This document shows, in pieces, positions 43,301 through 47,467 of a DNA stretch of 64,000 nucleotides (the first letter of the stretch is position 1; each line of letters starts with the position of its first letter). The notes under the pieces are model-generated. The model was not told where the DNA came from and did no database searches. It saw only the letters and a list, made by a program, of their open reading frames with translations. Made by a program: the position numbers and the translations under genes. Source of the stretch: Limanda limanda (taxonomy: Eukaryota; Chordata; Actinopteri; Pleuronectiformes; Pleuronectidae); assembly GCF_963576545.1 (NCBI RefSeq), contig NC_083647.1, forward strand, positions 310,001 to 374,000, in the 5' to 3' direction.

Positions 43301-45940
43301 TTTATAGTCGGTATTTATAAACCTCTGTTCCTAGTGTGAGGGTTTTCTCTACAGCGGACATTGTTAGTACCGTCAGGGCATATCTTGACGACAGAATAAT
43401 CTCTGCAAAATAAGAAAATACATATATTTATTAATGATAATCATACAATACAATAAGTATGAAGTTTAAATACAGTTCATTTTCTACATGCTGAACCTTA
43501 ATAGACATTTACTGGATTGAGGCATATTACTTTGCAGGTCAACAAGAGATTCTGGTCCTCTGATACTTTCTAATCACTCACACGTATAACTGATCTTTAT
43601 AAAAACCCGCTGAATTAATTTTATGTTCCTGGATAAACGGGGCGTCGGTTCTTCTGCAACAATGAAGAAAAAACACAATGTTGCGTCATAAACTGCGGGG
43701 AGAACTTCTCTTCTGACTGCAGGAGTGTGTCTGTTCGTGTGTCTGCTCGTCTCTGTTAAACTTCCCTTAGAACTGATAATTAAATGCATTCAGTTATTAA
43801 TTGATCGTTCTGGCTGGCTGAGGGGTAGAGCGGTCGTCCTCCGACCTGAAGGTTGGCAGTTTGATCCCCAGTCTTCCCCATCTGCATGCTGAAGTGTCCT
43901 TGGGCAAGATGCAGAACCCCGAATTGCCCCTCACAGAACAACAAAGTGCTGCTAATAAATGTACTGCATGAATGTGTGTGTGAATGGGTGAATGTAAAAC
44001 TGTACTGTAAAGAGGTTTGAGTGGTCATCAAGACTAGAAAAGCGCTATATAAATACAAAACCATTTACCATTTTATTTGATTCGCTCTAGACTTTATGAG
44101 ACACCTGTAACGTGACGCACAAAGTCAGGACATCAAAATCCAGAGTCATGATCTGACATCATCAATTAATAACTATATACAAGTGATTATCAGTTTGTGT
44201 GAAGAGTAACAGAGCCGAGCAGACACAGACACACAAAATCCTGCAGACAGAAGTTTTTCCCGCAGATTACGACAGGTTTTAACTTCTTTTTTGCAGAAAA
44301 GGAAAATAAATCCATATCCAGGAAAATTAATATGACTTCAGTAGGCTTTCCTTAAGATAATTTCTAAGTGTGAGTGATTAGAAAACATCACAGGAGCTGA
44401 GTCACTTGTTGACCTGCAGAGTAATGCGCCTCAGTGCAGTTCGGTGCTAAGGGTGGGCCAGGCGGGGCCACCTTGATACAGTTAAGCCTATAATTAGAGT
44501 TTATCATTTTAAGCCTTAGGAACAGCATACACGTCTAAACTGAATGAATGTGAAGTCAGTGCGGAAAGAGCACTGACCACTGTCATAGACTTAATGTTGT
44601 AGTCAGATTTTTGAATTGAAAACCTTATTTAGGTAAATTACGGCACAAATAAAATAACAGGAACAGTCAATACTATTTTTAAAGCACTTTTGAAAGAAAA
44701 CAGTTCATGTTTGTCCAACTGATTTTATTAATTGATGAAAAAGCAGCCAAGTGCAGTAACAGTATATAAACTAATTGTGGATGTGATACAAAGAAATGCA
44801 TCGAGATGCATCTATGTGAATCTATCATTGACTGCTGAATCCTAATCAAATTGTGAGGCTAGTGTATTCGCACACCTCTAGTATTTTTGCATTTCATTTT
44901 TGGCATTGTGCATAAAATCTGTGTGCCCACATGAAGTGTTGCTGGGAAGCCACTTGAGCAAACACAATTGAGAGTAAGCTAAGAGTGCAGTAAAATGTAT
45001 GAAAGGGAGGAGTCCTTGCACAGCAGTAGCACAAAAAGGCACAGCTGGAAGGAAACCATTTCAAGAAATGACAAATTTCTTCCAACCATTACATTCCACC
45101 CTTAGACTCTTGAAAAGACCTCCCTATCCTCTATAGAAGCATACTTAAAATTTTAAACCTAACGTTACAATTACACAAATGTAATGTTAGGACTTAAATA
45201 TTGCACATTTTTCTCCTAGCATTCATGTGGCAACTCAATGCACTAGGAAACTACCGAGAATAGTTTTCTCCAATGTTAATCGGCAATGAACAAGACGAGC
45301 AAGTCTAAAAGTGTATTAAAGACTTAATTCCAGAGCTAATTAGCACCGGAATCCTAGAATGATAGATTAACATGTATTTCCTTTTTTGACATGGCACAAC
45401 TTTTTCCTTTTAAATTTAGTTTAAACTCACAACATTGATGTTGTGTTTTTCATTGTTTTGGCTATTAACTTGACTAGACTATTACGTTTAACTGTAGCAG
45501 AACGCAGTCTTTATGAAGACAACGAAGCCCCTCTTACTTAATTTAGACAGCTTGCCACTGACGGTGGTAATATTTAGTTGTTTCCATTCCTACCACTGCT
45601 AGCTACGGTTTCTCTGCTCCTTTTTACATTAAGAACGTGCAGAGGTACATTCAGTCACGTAATAACGAGCTGTACGCTAAGCTAAATTAGAAGTTAAGAT
45701 TCAACGAATGGACAGCATGGGTATATCCGGCCACATAATACAACAAATCCGAATGGGAAAACTGTAGCTCTATGCAGCTCATTACATTACAGTAATCGTA
45801 TATAGAGCTCGTGTAAGCGCGAGAGGCTAAAAGGAGTTATCCGAGTTTTTAGACAGAGAGAGGCCCATCATCATAGCTAGCTGAGCTACGATGCAGGTTC
45901 ACTGATCTACTTATGCTTTGTAAAAATAAAGACACTTACG
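1192..45940 (-). CDS. syne3: Nesprin-3 gene (syne3), spliced, C-terminal end outside window
   Basis: Nesprin-3 is a spectrin-repeat protein of the outer nuclear membrane. Its KASH tail binds SUN proteins, and its N-terminal repeats bind plectin, linking the nucleus to intermediate filaments. Coding exons, in order: 42828-42971, 41694-41866, 40757-41066, 25898-26053, 24251-24601, 14286-14422, 8463-8637, 7629-7811, 4605-4748, 3374-3508 and 1192-1353. They total 2070 nt, 690 codons, in phase without a stop. The identification rests on collinear similarity to human nesprin-3 (about 975 residues), including NDNTQGP near the start, [20 protein letters not shown] and LLQRKS. As in the family, there is no actin-binding CH domain. 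The last third, with the KASH domain, must lie left of position 1. The two largest introns (9.8 and 14.7 kb) are swollen by transposons. Exon calls and phases are seen in the sequence; the function is family knowledge. Confidence 0.95.
1354..2100. other. Intron 11, AT-rich, nothing recognised
   Basis: No gene, RNA or assignable repeat is seen here. The sequence lies between syne3 exon 12 and the start of the LINE fragment near 2100. Confidence 0.4.
2101..3300 (+). mobile_element. L2/CR1-like LINE fragment, reverse transcriptase, decayed
   Basis: This is a remnant of a non-LTR retrotransposon in syne3 intron 11, opposite in strand to the gene. The linker before the RT domain is readable near 2130-2200 ([15 protein letters not shown]). 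RT motifs follow at 2419-2697 ([38 protein letters not shown]) and then [12 protein letters not shown] near 2700. Downstream pieces include [10 protein letters not shown] and [10 protein letters not shown] near 2955-3010. Stops and frameshifts are numerous and the catalytic YADD block is not intact, so it is dead. The style fits the L2/CR1 group; I cannot assign a family more exactly. Confidence 0.8.
3374..3508 (-). CDS. syne3: syne3 coding exon 11
   Basis: This exon codes for residues about 592-636, starting [13 protein letters not shown] and ending [10 protein letters not shown]. It is a helical stretch matching the human nesprin-3 segment LGAQMEAARPLVQ...DFQALQRS. The acceptor is TCCTTAG and the donor AGG/GTAAGA. 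It is 135 nt (45 codons) with both boundaries in phase 0. It has no internal methionine-started frame long enough to stand out, so it was found from splice sites and similarity. Confidence 0.85.
3529..4368. mobile_element. Non-autonomous hAT-like repeat (CTGTCA-type ends)
   Basis: The right end reads ...CGTGACAGCCCTA (to about 4368) and the left end AGAGCTGTCAAAATATGCC (from about 3531). These are degenerate inverted ends of the fish element that starts TAGGGCTGTCACGATAT. No transposase remains. An (AAT)n run sits at about 4097-4114. I could not establish a target duplication, so the borders are approximate. Confidence 0.45.
4605..4748 (-). CDS. syne3: syne3 coding exon 10
   Basis: This exon codes for residues about 544-591 ([17 protein letters not shown]... 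to KKSQSDQYR), matching human LLAQHKDFGAAFEPLQRKL. The acceptor is a strong polypyrimidine tract CTTTCCTGCTCTAAG, and the donor is AGG/GTGAGT. It is 144 nt (48 codons) in phase 0. Confidence 0.9.
4990..5710 (-). mobile_element. L1/Tx1-like LINE 3' fragment
   Basis: An open frame at 5318-5656 (112 residues) reads like the extreme C-terminus of an L1/Tx1-type ORF2: [16 protein letters not shown], then [12 protein letters not shown], then [11 protein letters not shown]. This is the region after the RT domain where a packed FW.C...FW motif is followed by ARR.IL..WK. Non-coding sequence down to about 4990 fits the 3' end. The element is strongly 5'-truncated and lies in syne3 intron 9 in the same orientation as the gene. 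Confidence 0.7.
6250..7580 (+). mobile_element. LINE 3' portion (RT C-terminus and tail), split by a DNA element
   Basis: The coding remnant from about 6310 to 6728 contains the RT C-terminal pattern [42 protein letters not shown] and RLAAPSLRG in shifting frames. It stops at NEPLD and resumes at 7275 with [10 protein letters not shown]...LKTHLFRR. The gap is exactly a transposon (6729-7274). The sequence after 7345 is an A-rich tail with a GCACTTATTGGAAG motif, like the 3' UTR of these fish LINEs. It is dead and 5'-truncated. Confidence 0.75.
6729..7274. mobile_element. Non-autonomous DNA transposon (TAGCCTG termini) inside the LINE
   Basis: This is a 546-bp insertion. Its ends read TAGCCTG (6729-6735) and CAGGCTA (7268-7274), and it is flanked by CCTTGACAT on both sides (6720-6728 and 7275-7283), a 9-bp or shorter target duplication. 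Removing it restores the LINE reading order (NEPLD then IRTA). It has no transposase. An 8-9 bp duplication would fit a hAT, P or MULE-type element; I cannot choose between them. Confidence 0.75.
7629..7811 (-). CDS. syne3: syne3 coding exon 9
   Basis: This exon codes for residues about 483-543. It starts [13 protein letters not shown] and contains [14 protein letters not shown] and [14 protein letters not shown], nearly the human KKDLLIGIFGQER and LLHNSLLQRKSKLQ. The acceptor is CTTTTGTTAG and the donor CAG/GTGCCA. It is 183 nt (61 codons), phase 0. Confidence 0.93.
8463..8637 (-). CDS. syne3: syne3 coding exon 8
   Basis: This exon codes for residues about 424-482. The first base completes a serine codon split with exon 7; [13 protein letters not shown] follows, then [10 protein letters not shown] and MIVQRIE. 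It matches human VKSARLRNAAAVELWQ...FLPQIE. The acceptor is TGTTTTTTGCAG and the donor GAG/GTAAAA. At 175 nt it closes in phase 0. Confidence 0.9.
8638..9152. other. Intron 7, no feature recognised
   Basis: AT-rich sequence upstream (minus strand) of exon 8. No open frame or repeat border could be supported. Confidence 0.4.
9153..10215. mobile_element. Non-autonomous hAT element, copy 1 (GGTGCAACGATTAGTCG ends)
   Basis: This is a 1063-bp element flanked by a perfect 8-bp duplication, TAACCAAC (9145-9152 and 10216-10223). The ends are imperfect inverted repeats: TATGGGTGCAACGATTAG on the left, and on the right the reverse complement of TAGGGCTGCAACTAACGA. The same family is present in opposite orientation at 37088-38081. 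A GC-richer core at about 9250-9420 has no intact transposase. The ends and 8-bp duplication are diagnostic of hAT elements. Confidence 0.9.
10216..10847. other. Intron 7 spacer with degenerate CCTAAA-type repeats
   Basis: Between two hAT elements. Positions about 10498-10556 contain irregular CCCTAA/CCTAAAC units, typical of fish interspersed low-complexity DNA rather than a telomere. Nothing else is recognised. Confidence 0.5.
10848..11795. mobile_element. Non-autonomous hAT-like element carrying a captured ado fragment
   Basis: This is a 948-bp element. Its ends are TAGGGCTGA on the left and, inverted, TAGGGCTGAACGATTTGG on the right, followed by subterminal repeats of ATTGCGATT type. The flanks are TAGCAATC (10840-10847) and TAACAATC (11796-11803), an 8-bp target duplication with one mismatch. 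The right 400 bp (about 11384-11795) recurs in reverse at 62680-63080, so this is a family. A GC-rich island at about 10910-11350 contains a decayed piece of the host gene ado, unlike the AT-rich ends. Confidence 0.85.
10978..11317 (+). pseudogene. ado: Decayed 5' half of ado (2-aminoethanethiol dioxygenase) inside a transposon
   Basis: ADO is a cupin-fold thiol dioxygenase that oxidises cysteamine and N-terminal cysteines; its human gene is intronless. Here the initiator ATG (10978) is followed, after a one-base shift, by [21 protein letters not shown], which lines up with the human N-terminus RDNMASLIQRIARQACLTFRG. Next come [12 protein letters not shown], then in another frame [11 protein letters not shown], then [20 protein letters not shown]. 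That last part includes the HDH pair that binds iron in ADO. A TAG at 11074 and at least three frameshifts (near 10981, in the C-run near 11200, and near 11235) make it non-coding. Similarity stops after GMRQV, about 115 codons in. It lies wholly within the hAT ends. Homology is clear; the capture mechanism is inferred. Confidence 0.85.
11796..13235. other. Intron 7, no feature recognised
   Basis: AT-rich intronic sequence with no supported gene or repeat border. Some of it may be old repeat, but nothing diagnostic was found. Confidence 0.4.
13236..13513 (+). repeat. tRNA-derived SINE, copy 1
   Basis: The head reads like a decayed tRNA with box A (GTGGCTCAGGAGATATAG) and box B-like GCTTCAATCCC. 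The body and tail follow: AAGTGTCCTCGGGCAAGAT and then CTAGAAAAGTTCTACATAAATACAAAC. The same head, body and tail occur at 43806-44078, and in reverse at 23012-23240 and 39509-39750. Confidence 0.75.
13752..13995. mobile_element. hAT terminal fragment (CAGGGGTGTCCAAACTACGG)
   Basis: The sequence from about 13754 begins with the classic hAT/Charlie-type terminus CAGGGGTGTCCAAACTACGG and contains GGCCTGCGAGCC. A poly-C run lies at about 13894-13909. The opposite end and a target duplication were not found, so this is one end or a truncated copy. Confidence 0.5.
14286..14422 (-). CDS. syne3: syne3 coding exon 7
   Basis: This exon codes for residues about 379-424: [20 protein letters not shown], then KELFKF and [12 protein letters not shown]. 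It aligns with human ALASEEPRVDRLQAQLKELIVF and SDSVIATIQEYQ. The acceptor is TGTATGTTGCAG and the donor AG/GTATGT. At 137 nt it ends in phase 2, which exon 8 completes. Confidence 0.92.
14423..15833. other. Intron 6, no assignable feature
   Basis: The stretch 14535-14660 (CGAACCAAAACCGAAACC) looks repetitive but has no clear ends. The open frames at 15027-15452 lie on both strands, overlap each other and carry no domain or splice context. Confidence 0.4.
15834..16200 (-). pseudogene. hAT transposase fragment (BED-finger, ZBED1-like group)
   Basis: The open frame at 15834-16196 (120 residues) contains [19 protein letters not shown], then [11 protein letters not shown] and [14 protein letters not shown]. 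This is the pattern of BED-type hAT transposases, where LDPRFK is highly conserved (here EDPRFK). Only the middle of the protein is present; the catalytic N-terminal part and the dimerisation tail are absent. It sits in syne3 intron 6 on the gene's strand. Confidence 0.65.
16230..16860 (+). mobile_element. L2-like LINE fragment (ORF1 end and endonuclease start)
   Basis: Readable pieces are [12 protein letters not shown] near 16335 (the end of an esterase-like ORF1, usually DGLHLN..GA) and then, near 16640-16745, [37 protein letters not shown] in stop-interrupted frames. TETWLQ is the start of the AP endonuclease of L2-type elements. It is decayed and truncated on the 3' side. Confidence 0.65.
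17090..18055. repeat. Dispersed fish repeat of unknown class (GAGGCCCTATTG... type)
   Basis: Starts with tandem CACTGACAGG, then GAGGCCCTATTGAAATTGTAAGG and (ATT)n at 17141-17169. It continues with ACATGCTCAAATTCTTACCA and GGGCGTCGCAAATGGCTC, and ends near GGGCCCGCCCAGTGCTGCTTTGCAG. I recognise this composition from fish, especially percomorph, genomes as a roughly 1-kb dispersed repeat, but it has no transposase or TIR that I can see. It includes a (TC)n run at about 17742-17763. Confidence 0.55.
18056..20316. other. Intron 6, no feature recognised
   Basis: Overlapping open frames on both strands around 19200-19720 are compositional and show no domain. Short homopurine stretches occur near 19480. 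No gene or repeat border is supported. Confidence 0.4.
20323..21165. mobile_element. Non-autonomous DNA element, copy 1 (TAGGGTTGCAAAATTCC ends)
   Basis: The left end is TTAGGGTTGCAAAATTCCGGG followed by TTGGAAACTTTCCATGGG. The internal stretch 20960-21085 matches 59860-60150 in reverse complement (e.g. CAAAACTCTATTTTAAAG and GAATTTCAACCCT). The right terminus, expected to read ...CCCTTTGCAACCCTA as in the second copy, is truncated near 21165. The class is probably hAT by the style of the ends; no transposase is present. Confidence 0.65.
20360..20452 (+). repeat. Short tandem repeat GGGAATTAAC
   Basis: About nine 10-bp units of GGGAAT(T/A)(A/T)AC, with alternating TTAAC, ATAC and AAAC variants, inside the DNA element at 20323-21165. 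Confidence 0.85.
21166..21877. other. Intron 6, no feature recognised
   Basis: No coding or repeat evidence. The open frame at 21446-21646 has no recognisable content. Confidence 0.4.
21878..22845. mobile_element. Harbinger-like MITE, copy A
   Basis: 968 bp. The left end AGGCTCTTATATACTACTACGT and the right end ...GGCATAAATTGGCCT belong to the family also found at 30511-31305 and 57480-57721. Shared internal blocks are CAAAGAGTCTTTTTGATTTT, CCCATAGGTGGCGCAACGG and CACCGCAGTTAGCATGG. The flanks are TCA (left) and TCC (right). Copy C, with a clean TAA duplication, places the family with the 3-bp (TWA) PIF/Harbinger group. No transposase remains. Confidence 0.75.
23012..23240 (-). repeat. tRNA-derived SINE, copy 2 (reverse)
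   Basis: The reverse complement has the tRNA-like head GTGGCTCGGGAGATAATG and box B-like AGAGGTTTAATACC, then GTGTCCTTGAGCAAGATG. The strand shown is that of the tRNA-like head. The tail toward 23012 (GGTAAATGG) matches the other three copies. It is diverged. Confidence 0.6.
23345..24234. mobile_element. hAT element abutting syne3 exon 6
   Basis: 890 bp. The termini are CAGTGGTTCTTAACCTGG and the inverted ...GTTAAGAACCACTG. The flanks are a perfect 8-bp duplication GTTTAGAG (23337-23344 and 24235-24242). It is internally deleted: the only coding remnant is the C-terminal dimerisation region of a transposase on the plus strand near 23800-24000. The right duplication ends 8 bp from the exon 6 border at 24251. 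Confidence 0.93.
23800..24004 (+). pseudogene. hAT transposase C-terminal fragment (ZBED5-like group)
   Basis: The frame reads [29 protein letters not shown] and then, after a shift, [19 protein letters not shown]. This is the hAT C-terminal dimerisation pattern (F.T.YLCE..FS......K..R), with the basic tail seen in ZBED5-like transposases. It is part of the element at 23345-24234 and is too short and broken to work. Confidence 0.7.
24251..24601 (-). CDS. syne3: syne3 coding exon 6
   Basis: The largest coding exon (351 nt, 117 codons, residues about 262-378). It begins [18 protein letters not shown] and contains [29 protein letters not shown] and [12 protein letters not shown], matching human VAHWRRYSAT at its end. 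It is glutamate- and leucine-rich, as expected for spectrin-repeat helices. The acceptor is CCCCAAAACAAG, a weak polypyrimidine tract. The donor is ACG/GTAGGT. A hAT element begins 8 bp past the donor side of the exon. Confidence 0.93.
24602..25897. other. Intron 5, no feature recognised
   Basis: AT-rich, with a short (AAT)n at about 25405-25420. No gene or repeat border is supported. Confidence 0.4.
25898..26053 (-). CDS. syne3: syne3 coding exon 5
   Basis: This exon codes for residues about 210-261: [34 protein letters not shown], then AEIKLKALQ. It matches human RVDLLEQVAREHEEFQAGVDEFQLWL. The acceptor is TGCAATGCTAG and the donor CAA/GTGAGA. It is 156 nt, phase 0. No methionine-started frame marks it; it was found from splice sites and similarity. 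Confidence 0.88.
26054..26695. other. Intron 4, no feature recognised
   Basis: No coding or repeat evidence was found in this first stretch of the 14.7-kb intron. Confidence 0.4.
26700..27060 (+). repeat. Possible LINE 5' end (L1/Tx1-like leader)
   Basis: GTGGGACTTCCGGGTTTGATG followed by a lysine-rich frame ([17 protein letters not shown] near 26845) resembles the leader and ORF1 start of fish L1/Tx1-like LINEs. There is no RT here to confirm it. Confidence 0.3.
28066..28400. repeat. Dispersed fish repeat inserted in the hAT pseudogene
   Basis: TAAGATACATTTATTTGTCCC starts a well-known kind of fish dispersed repeat. It contains GGAAATTTAACCTCTGCTTTTAACCC, CACAGAGCAGTGGGCAGCC and GGTGCCTTGCTCAGGGGCACT. 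It interrupts the transposase block between HRLAL and the next block (near [10 protein letters not shown]). The exact borders are uncertain. Confidence 0.6.
28860..29448 (+). repeat. AT-rich LINE 3' tail region
   Basis: Strongly AT-rich TATAT/CATAT sequence ending in AATTTCCCTTTGGGGATGAA and TAAAGTACTCTATC, the 3' terminus of a fish LINE or SINE tail that seeds the following microsatellite. Long open frames here reflect composition only. Confidence 0.5.
29449..29522 (+). repeat. (CTAT)n tetranucleotide microsatellite
   Basis: About 18 uninterrupted CTAT units directly after the retroposon-like 3' tail. The frame 29432-29638 is an artefact of it. Confidence 0.97.
30511..31305. mobile_element. 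Harbinger-like MITE, copy B
   Basis: 795 bp, nearly identical in layout to copy A (21878-22845). The left end is AGGCTCCAGTATGCTTCTATG and the right end ...GGCATAAATTGGCCT. The flanking triplets are TCA and TTA. It interrupts the last intron of the ZNF862-like hAT pseudogene, so it is younger than that element. Confidence 0.8.
31880..32710 (+). mobile_element. L2-like LINE fragment split by a hAT element
   Basis: Before the insertion: [20 protein letters not shown], then [15 protein letters not shown] and [17 protein letters not shown], the B motif of reverse transcriptase. After it (32605 on): [19 protein letters not shown], where the catalytic YADD has become YADN. Removing 32059-32604 rejoins the two halves. 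Dead copy. Confidence 0.8.
32059..32596. mobile_element. Non-autonomous hAT element in an L2-like LINE
   Basis: 538 bp. The termini are CAGTGGTTCTCAACTGGTC and the inverted ...GTTGAGAATCACTG. The flanks are a perfect 8-bp duplication CTTTAGGC (32051-32058 and 32597-32604). It contains no transposase. The insertion interrupts the RT domain of the LINE at 31880-32710. Confidence 0.95.
32713..33290 (-). mobile_element. Internally deleted hAT with transposase N-terminal remnant
   Basis: The left terminus CAGAGGTGTAAAAAGTACTG and the AAAAGTACAAGTAAAAGTAC motifs are those of a common fish hAT family. On the minus strand the frame 33092-33286 ends [12 protein letters not shown], the entry to the BED finger of such transposases. 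The right border merges with another repeat end near 33262, so the border is approximate. Confidence 0.65.
33258..33400. mobile_element. hAT-type terminal fragment (CAGTGTTGTGCAAGTTCAC)
   Basis: CAGTGTTGTGCAAGTTCACAC with repeated TAGTTCA/CAGTTCAT motifs, a different fish hAT-type end. The other end was not found. Confidence 0.45.
33455..33775 (+). mobile_element. LINE fragment with internal deletion
   Basis: The frame joins [24 protein letters not shown] (RT motif after YADD) directly to [15 protein letters not shown] and [14 protein letters not shown] (the RT C-terminal segment). The middle of the RT is therefore deleted although the frame stays open. It is L2/CR1-like and inactive. Confidence 0.7.
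34080..34580 (+). pseudogene. hAT transposase fragment (ZBED5/SCAND3-like)
   Basis: The frame 34261-34476 reads [20 protein letters not shown], then [10 protein letters not shown] and [16 protein letters not shown]. In this family the Asp in QxDESTD is a catalytic-core residue. The upstream pieces ([20 protein letters not shown] near 34165-34235) are in another frame. No other domain is present. Confidence 0.7.
34925..35023. mobile_element. hAT right terminal fragment (...CATAATCGATCAGCCCTA)
   Basis: AATCGTGATTTCAATATTG, then AAATCGTGATTATGATTTTT and CATAATCGATCAGCCCTA form the inverted terminal segment of a fish hAT family. The left end is not identified, and it may belong with the transposase fragment at 34080-34580. 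Confidence 0.45.
35032..36254. mobile_element. Non-autonomous hAT-like element (CAGGGCCGGCCCTAGC ends)
   Basis: 1223 bp. The left end is CAGGGCCGGCCCTAGCACATTTGGCGC and the right end ...GGCGCCCTAGGCAACCGCC, with the terminus GACCGGCCCTG. Flanks CACATATG and CACATACC agree at 6 of 8 bases. A poly-C run (about 35084-35097) and a (TA)n run (about 36146-36163) are internal. No transposase is seen. Confidence 0.8.
36255..36790. other. Intron 4, no feature recognised
   Basis: No coding or repeat evidence is supported here. Confidence 0.35.
36800..37062 (+). repeat. LINE 3' UTR-like fragment
   Basis: A pyrimidine-rich run is followed by ACCTGCTCAACCCAATCGGTC and GAGGCAGATGGCC, a motif set typical of the 3' untranslated end of fish L2/CR1-like LINEs. 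No coding part is attached. Confidence 0.45.
37088..38081. mobile_element. Non-autonomous hAT element, copy 2 (inverted relative to 9153-10215)
   Basis: 994 bp. The left end is TAGGGCTGCAACTAACGACT and the right end ...CGACTAATCGTTGCACCCCTA. A perfect 8-bp duplication ATTTCAAT flanks it (37080-37087 and 38082-38089). It matches 9153-10215 in reverse complement along its length, including the core around GATGGCTCACTCCTCAGC. No intact transposase. Confidence 0.93.
38090..39260 (+). repeat. Intron 4 sequence ending in a LINE-like 3' tail
   Basis: Most of this stretch is unassigned. About 39195-39257 reads CATTTCGTTGCCTCTGAACC, then AATGACAATAAATCGAATCC and repeated AATCC units, the usual 3' terminus of a fish retroposon. 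A 15-bp tandem repeat (TGTGACAGGCGGGTC, about three copies) lies at 38864-38915. Confidence 0.45.
39509..39750 (-). repeat. tRNA-derived SINE, copy 3 (reverse)
   Basis: GTAAATGGTTTTGTATTTATATAGCGCTTTTCTAGTC is the reverse complement of the tail of copy 4. The body GGGTTCAGCATCTTGCCCAAGG and box B-like GGGGATCGATC follow. The box A end is eroded. Confidence 0.7.
39751..40756. other. Intron 4 end, (TTC)n microsatellite only
   Basis: The only distinct item is a (TTC)n run at about 40321-40355. Nothing else is recognised. Confidence 0.45.
40757..41066 (-). CDS. syne3: syne3 coding exon 4
   Basis: 310 nt, residues about 106-209. It opens with the T completing a split serine codon, then [57 protein letters not shown] and QKRLQEAY. 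The similarity to human nesprin-3 is unmistakable here (human [47 protein letters not shown]). The acceptor is AACATGCAG and the donor GAG/GTAAGG. It closes the first and opens the second spectrin repeat. Confidence 0.97.
41694..41866 (-). CDS. syne3: syne3 coding exon 3
   Basis: 173 nt, residues about 49-106: [20 protein letters not shown], then [22 protein letters not shown]. It aligns with human KICQLEPEGRVRVDLVLRMA and LKDIKAQWEETVTYMTHCH. The acceptor is AATGTGTAG and the donor CAG/GTGCTG. It ends in phase 2 (AG of the split serine). It belongs to the first spectrin repeat, which in nesprin-3 alpha contributes to plectin binding (family knowledge). Confidence 0.95.
41867..42827. other. 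syne3 intron 2, no feature recognised
   Basis: Open frames near 42295-42607 are compositional. The GC-rich patch 42090-42215 has no repeat ends I can pair. Confidence 0.4.
42828..42985 (-). CDS. syne3: syne3 exon 2 with start codon
   Basis: The coding part is 42828-42971 (48 codons). The ATG at 42971 begins [20 protein letters not shown] and the exon ends [22 protein letters not shown]. Human nesprin-3 starts MTQQPQDDF and has VNDNTQGPRAALEARLWETE, so this start is well supported. An upstream in-frame Met exists, but the acceptor TTTCCTTGTCAG at 42986 lies between it and this ATG. The donor is GAG/GTGTGA. Confidence 0.95.
42986..43799. other. syne3 intron 1, no feature recognised
   Basis: No gene or repeat border is supported between exon 2 and the SINE. 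Confidence 0.4.
43806..44078 (+). repeat. tRNA-derived SINE, copy 4 (best preserved)
   Basis: Box A-like GGCTGAGGGGTAGAGCGG and box B-like GGCAGTTTGATCCC lie within 60 bp. The body GAAGTGTCCTTGGGCAAGATG and the tail CTAGAAAAGCGCTATATAAA and ACAAAACCATTTACC follow. The tRNA-like head is an ancestral promoter, not a working tRNA gene. It lies in syne3 intron 1, antisense to the gene. Confidence 0.85.
44079..45937. other. syne3 intron 1, no feature recognised
   Basis: AT-rich intronic DNA. No conserved block or open frame with recognisable content. Confidence 0.4.
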
Positions 45941-46070
45941 GCTTTGTGTTCATCAAGTGAGATGACTACTAACGGGAAAACTGCCCTGCTGTATTGAGTT
46001 CCATAAAGTTATGGCAGGCAGGAAGTAAAGCCGAGGCCGTCCGGGCTAGAGTCAACAAGCTTTTTTACGG
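45940..46070 (-). other. syne3: Probable syne3 non-coding exon 1 and promoter area
   Basis: On the minus strand a strong donor, CC/GTAAGTGTC, starts its GT at 45939. It is preceded by a GC-richer stretch (GCCCGGACGGCCTCGGC at about 46033-46049). Exon 2 begins with a splice acceptor 14 bp before the ATG, so an upstream 5' UTR exon is required, and this is the best candidate. The 46070 end is a guess at the start-site area. Confidence 0.45.
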
Positions 46071-47467
46071 TGCCTTCAAGAACATCGTGTAAACTACATC
46101 ACCGATCCGAACATATAGCAGAATTGTTATCTAACGAAACTTATAACACGCAGAAACTGAAAAGAACATTCTTAAAATGGATACATCTATTTCGAGGTAT
46201 CCTAAACAAATGAAACGAATGTGTTGGAGGTATATAAGTAGAATGACGATATATGATATTTAACAATAGATATAATAATAAAATTAGATATTGCATAGTA
46301 TTTTTGAGAAACAATCCAAACGATGTGGCATTAAAATTGCAATTGATTCATTTTTAAGATTAAGTTAATGTTGTTTAAAGTACCCTTTCTGTAAAGTTTA
46401 TACAGTCAGCTCATATTTCACTAATTGTGACTGATTCATAATTTCTGCAAATAAAACAAGGAAAGAAAAAATCCTGAAGAGATGACAAACATTCAATGGA
46501 TTTCTGTTTCAACTTTTCTTGGCTATATTCTTGTCAAGTTTGATTGCGCCACAATTTTTGAGAAAATTCAAGGAAATGCCAACTCAAATTGCACTGACAC
46601 ACTTGCATAATGGATTCTTATTAAATATTGAATAAATAAGAATCCTTAATGGGTGACAAAAAACTTGTCCCTGTATACAGTCAAGTTCCAACTGATTTAT
46701 CTGTACAAATTTGAGAAGATTAAAGGGAAACTCAACTTTAATTGCACTGAAACTAATTATTGAATGAATAAAATATTTTAGAAGTGAAATGAAACTTTCA
46801 CCAACTTTCTCTTAACAATGTGCCTGTCTACGTCCATGCCAAGTTTTAATAATTTTTACGGTACAATTTTTGAGAAAAGTAAAGACCAATTAATAACTTC
46901 TGCTTTTTAATCACTGAAGAATAAAAAGGAAGGGATTCCTTTTTTTTGACATTATAATTTTGAATATATAGATACCAGATTATAGCTCAAGGTTGTTCCT
47001 GACACTGTATGGTACAATTAAGTGTTCATCAGAGTGGCGGCCAGAGGAAAGAAGCTGTTCTCTTAGCTTTGGCCTTGGAACTGGTTGTGTCCAGGATGTG
47101 ATGGGTCTGCAGTGATGTCTCCTGCCTGTTTCCTGAATTTGGAGATGTACAGGTCCTGGAAGGAGGCTGGCACCAATAGTTATTGAGTAATCTGAGAATC
47201 CTCTTCTGAATCAACATAACTATATCTCATTGCATATGGAAAGCCTCCCTTTGACATTCTGACCCTGGTCATGTGTCAATTCAACCTAATAAGGAAACAG
47301 TATTTCTGCTGAATTGTTTTGTTTGGGTAGTTCGCTTCATGTTTGATTTTCATTTGAGGCCAAATTTAGTTTGATTTCCGAATTCTTATCCTAACTAAAT
47401 AATCACCACTCCTCATACCTAAACCAACAAACAAAGCATTGAGTACTAACCAATCAGAGGCAGAGTA
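46071..47467. other. Spacer between syne3 and galc, no feature recognised
   Basis: AT-rich with no supported gene. The frame 47029-47217 is short, on the minus strand, and resembles nothing I know. Confidence 0.4.

Noticed and set aside
43815..43880. Possible functional tRNA gene
   Set aside because: Box A and B are present, but acceptor and anticodon stems do not pair and a SINE body and tail follow. It is a SINE head.
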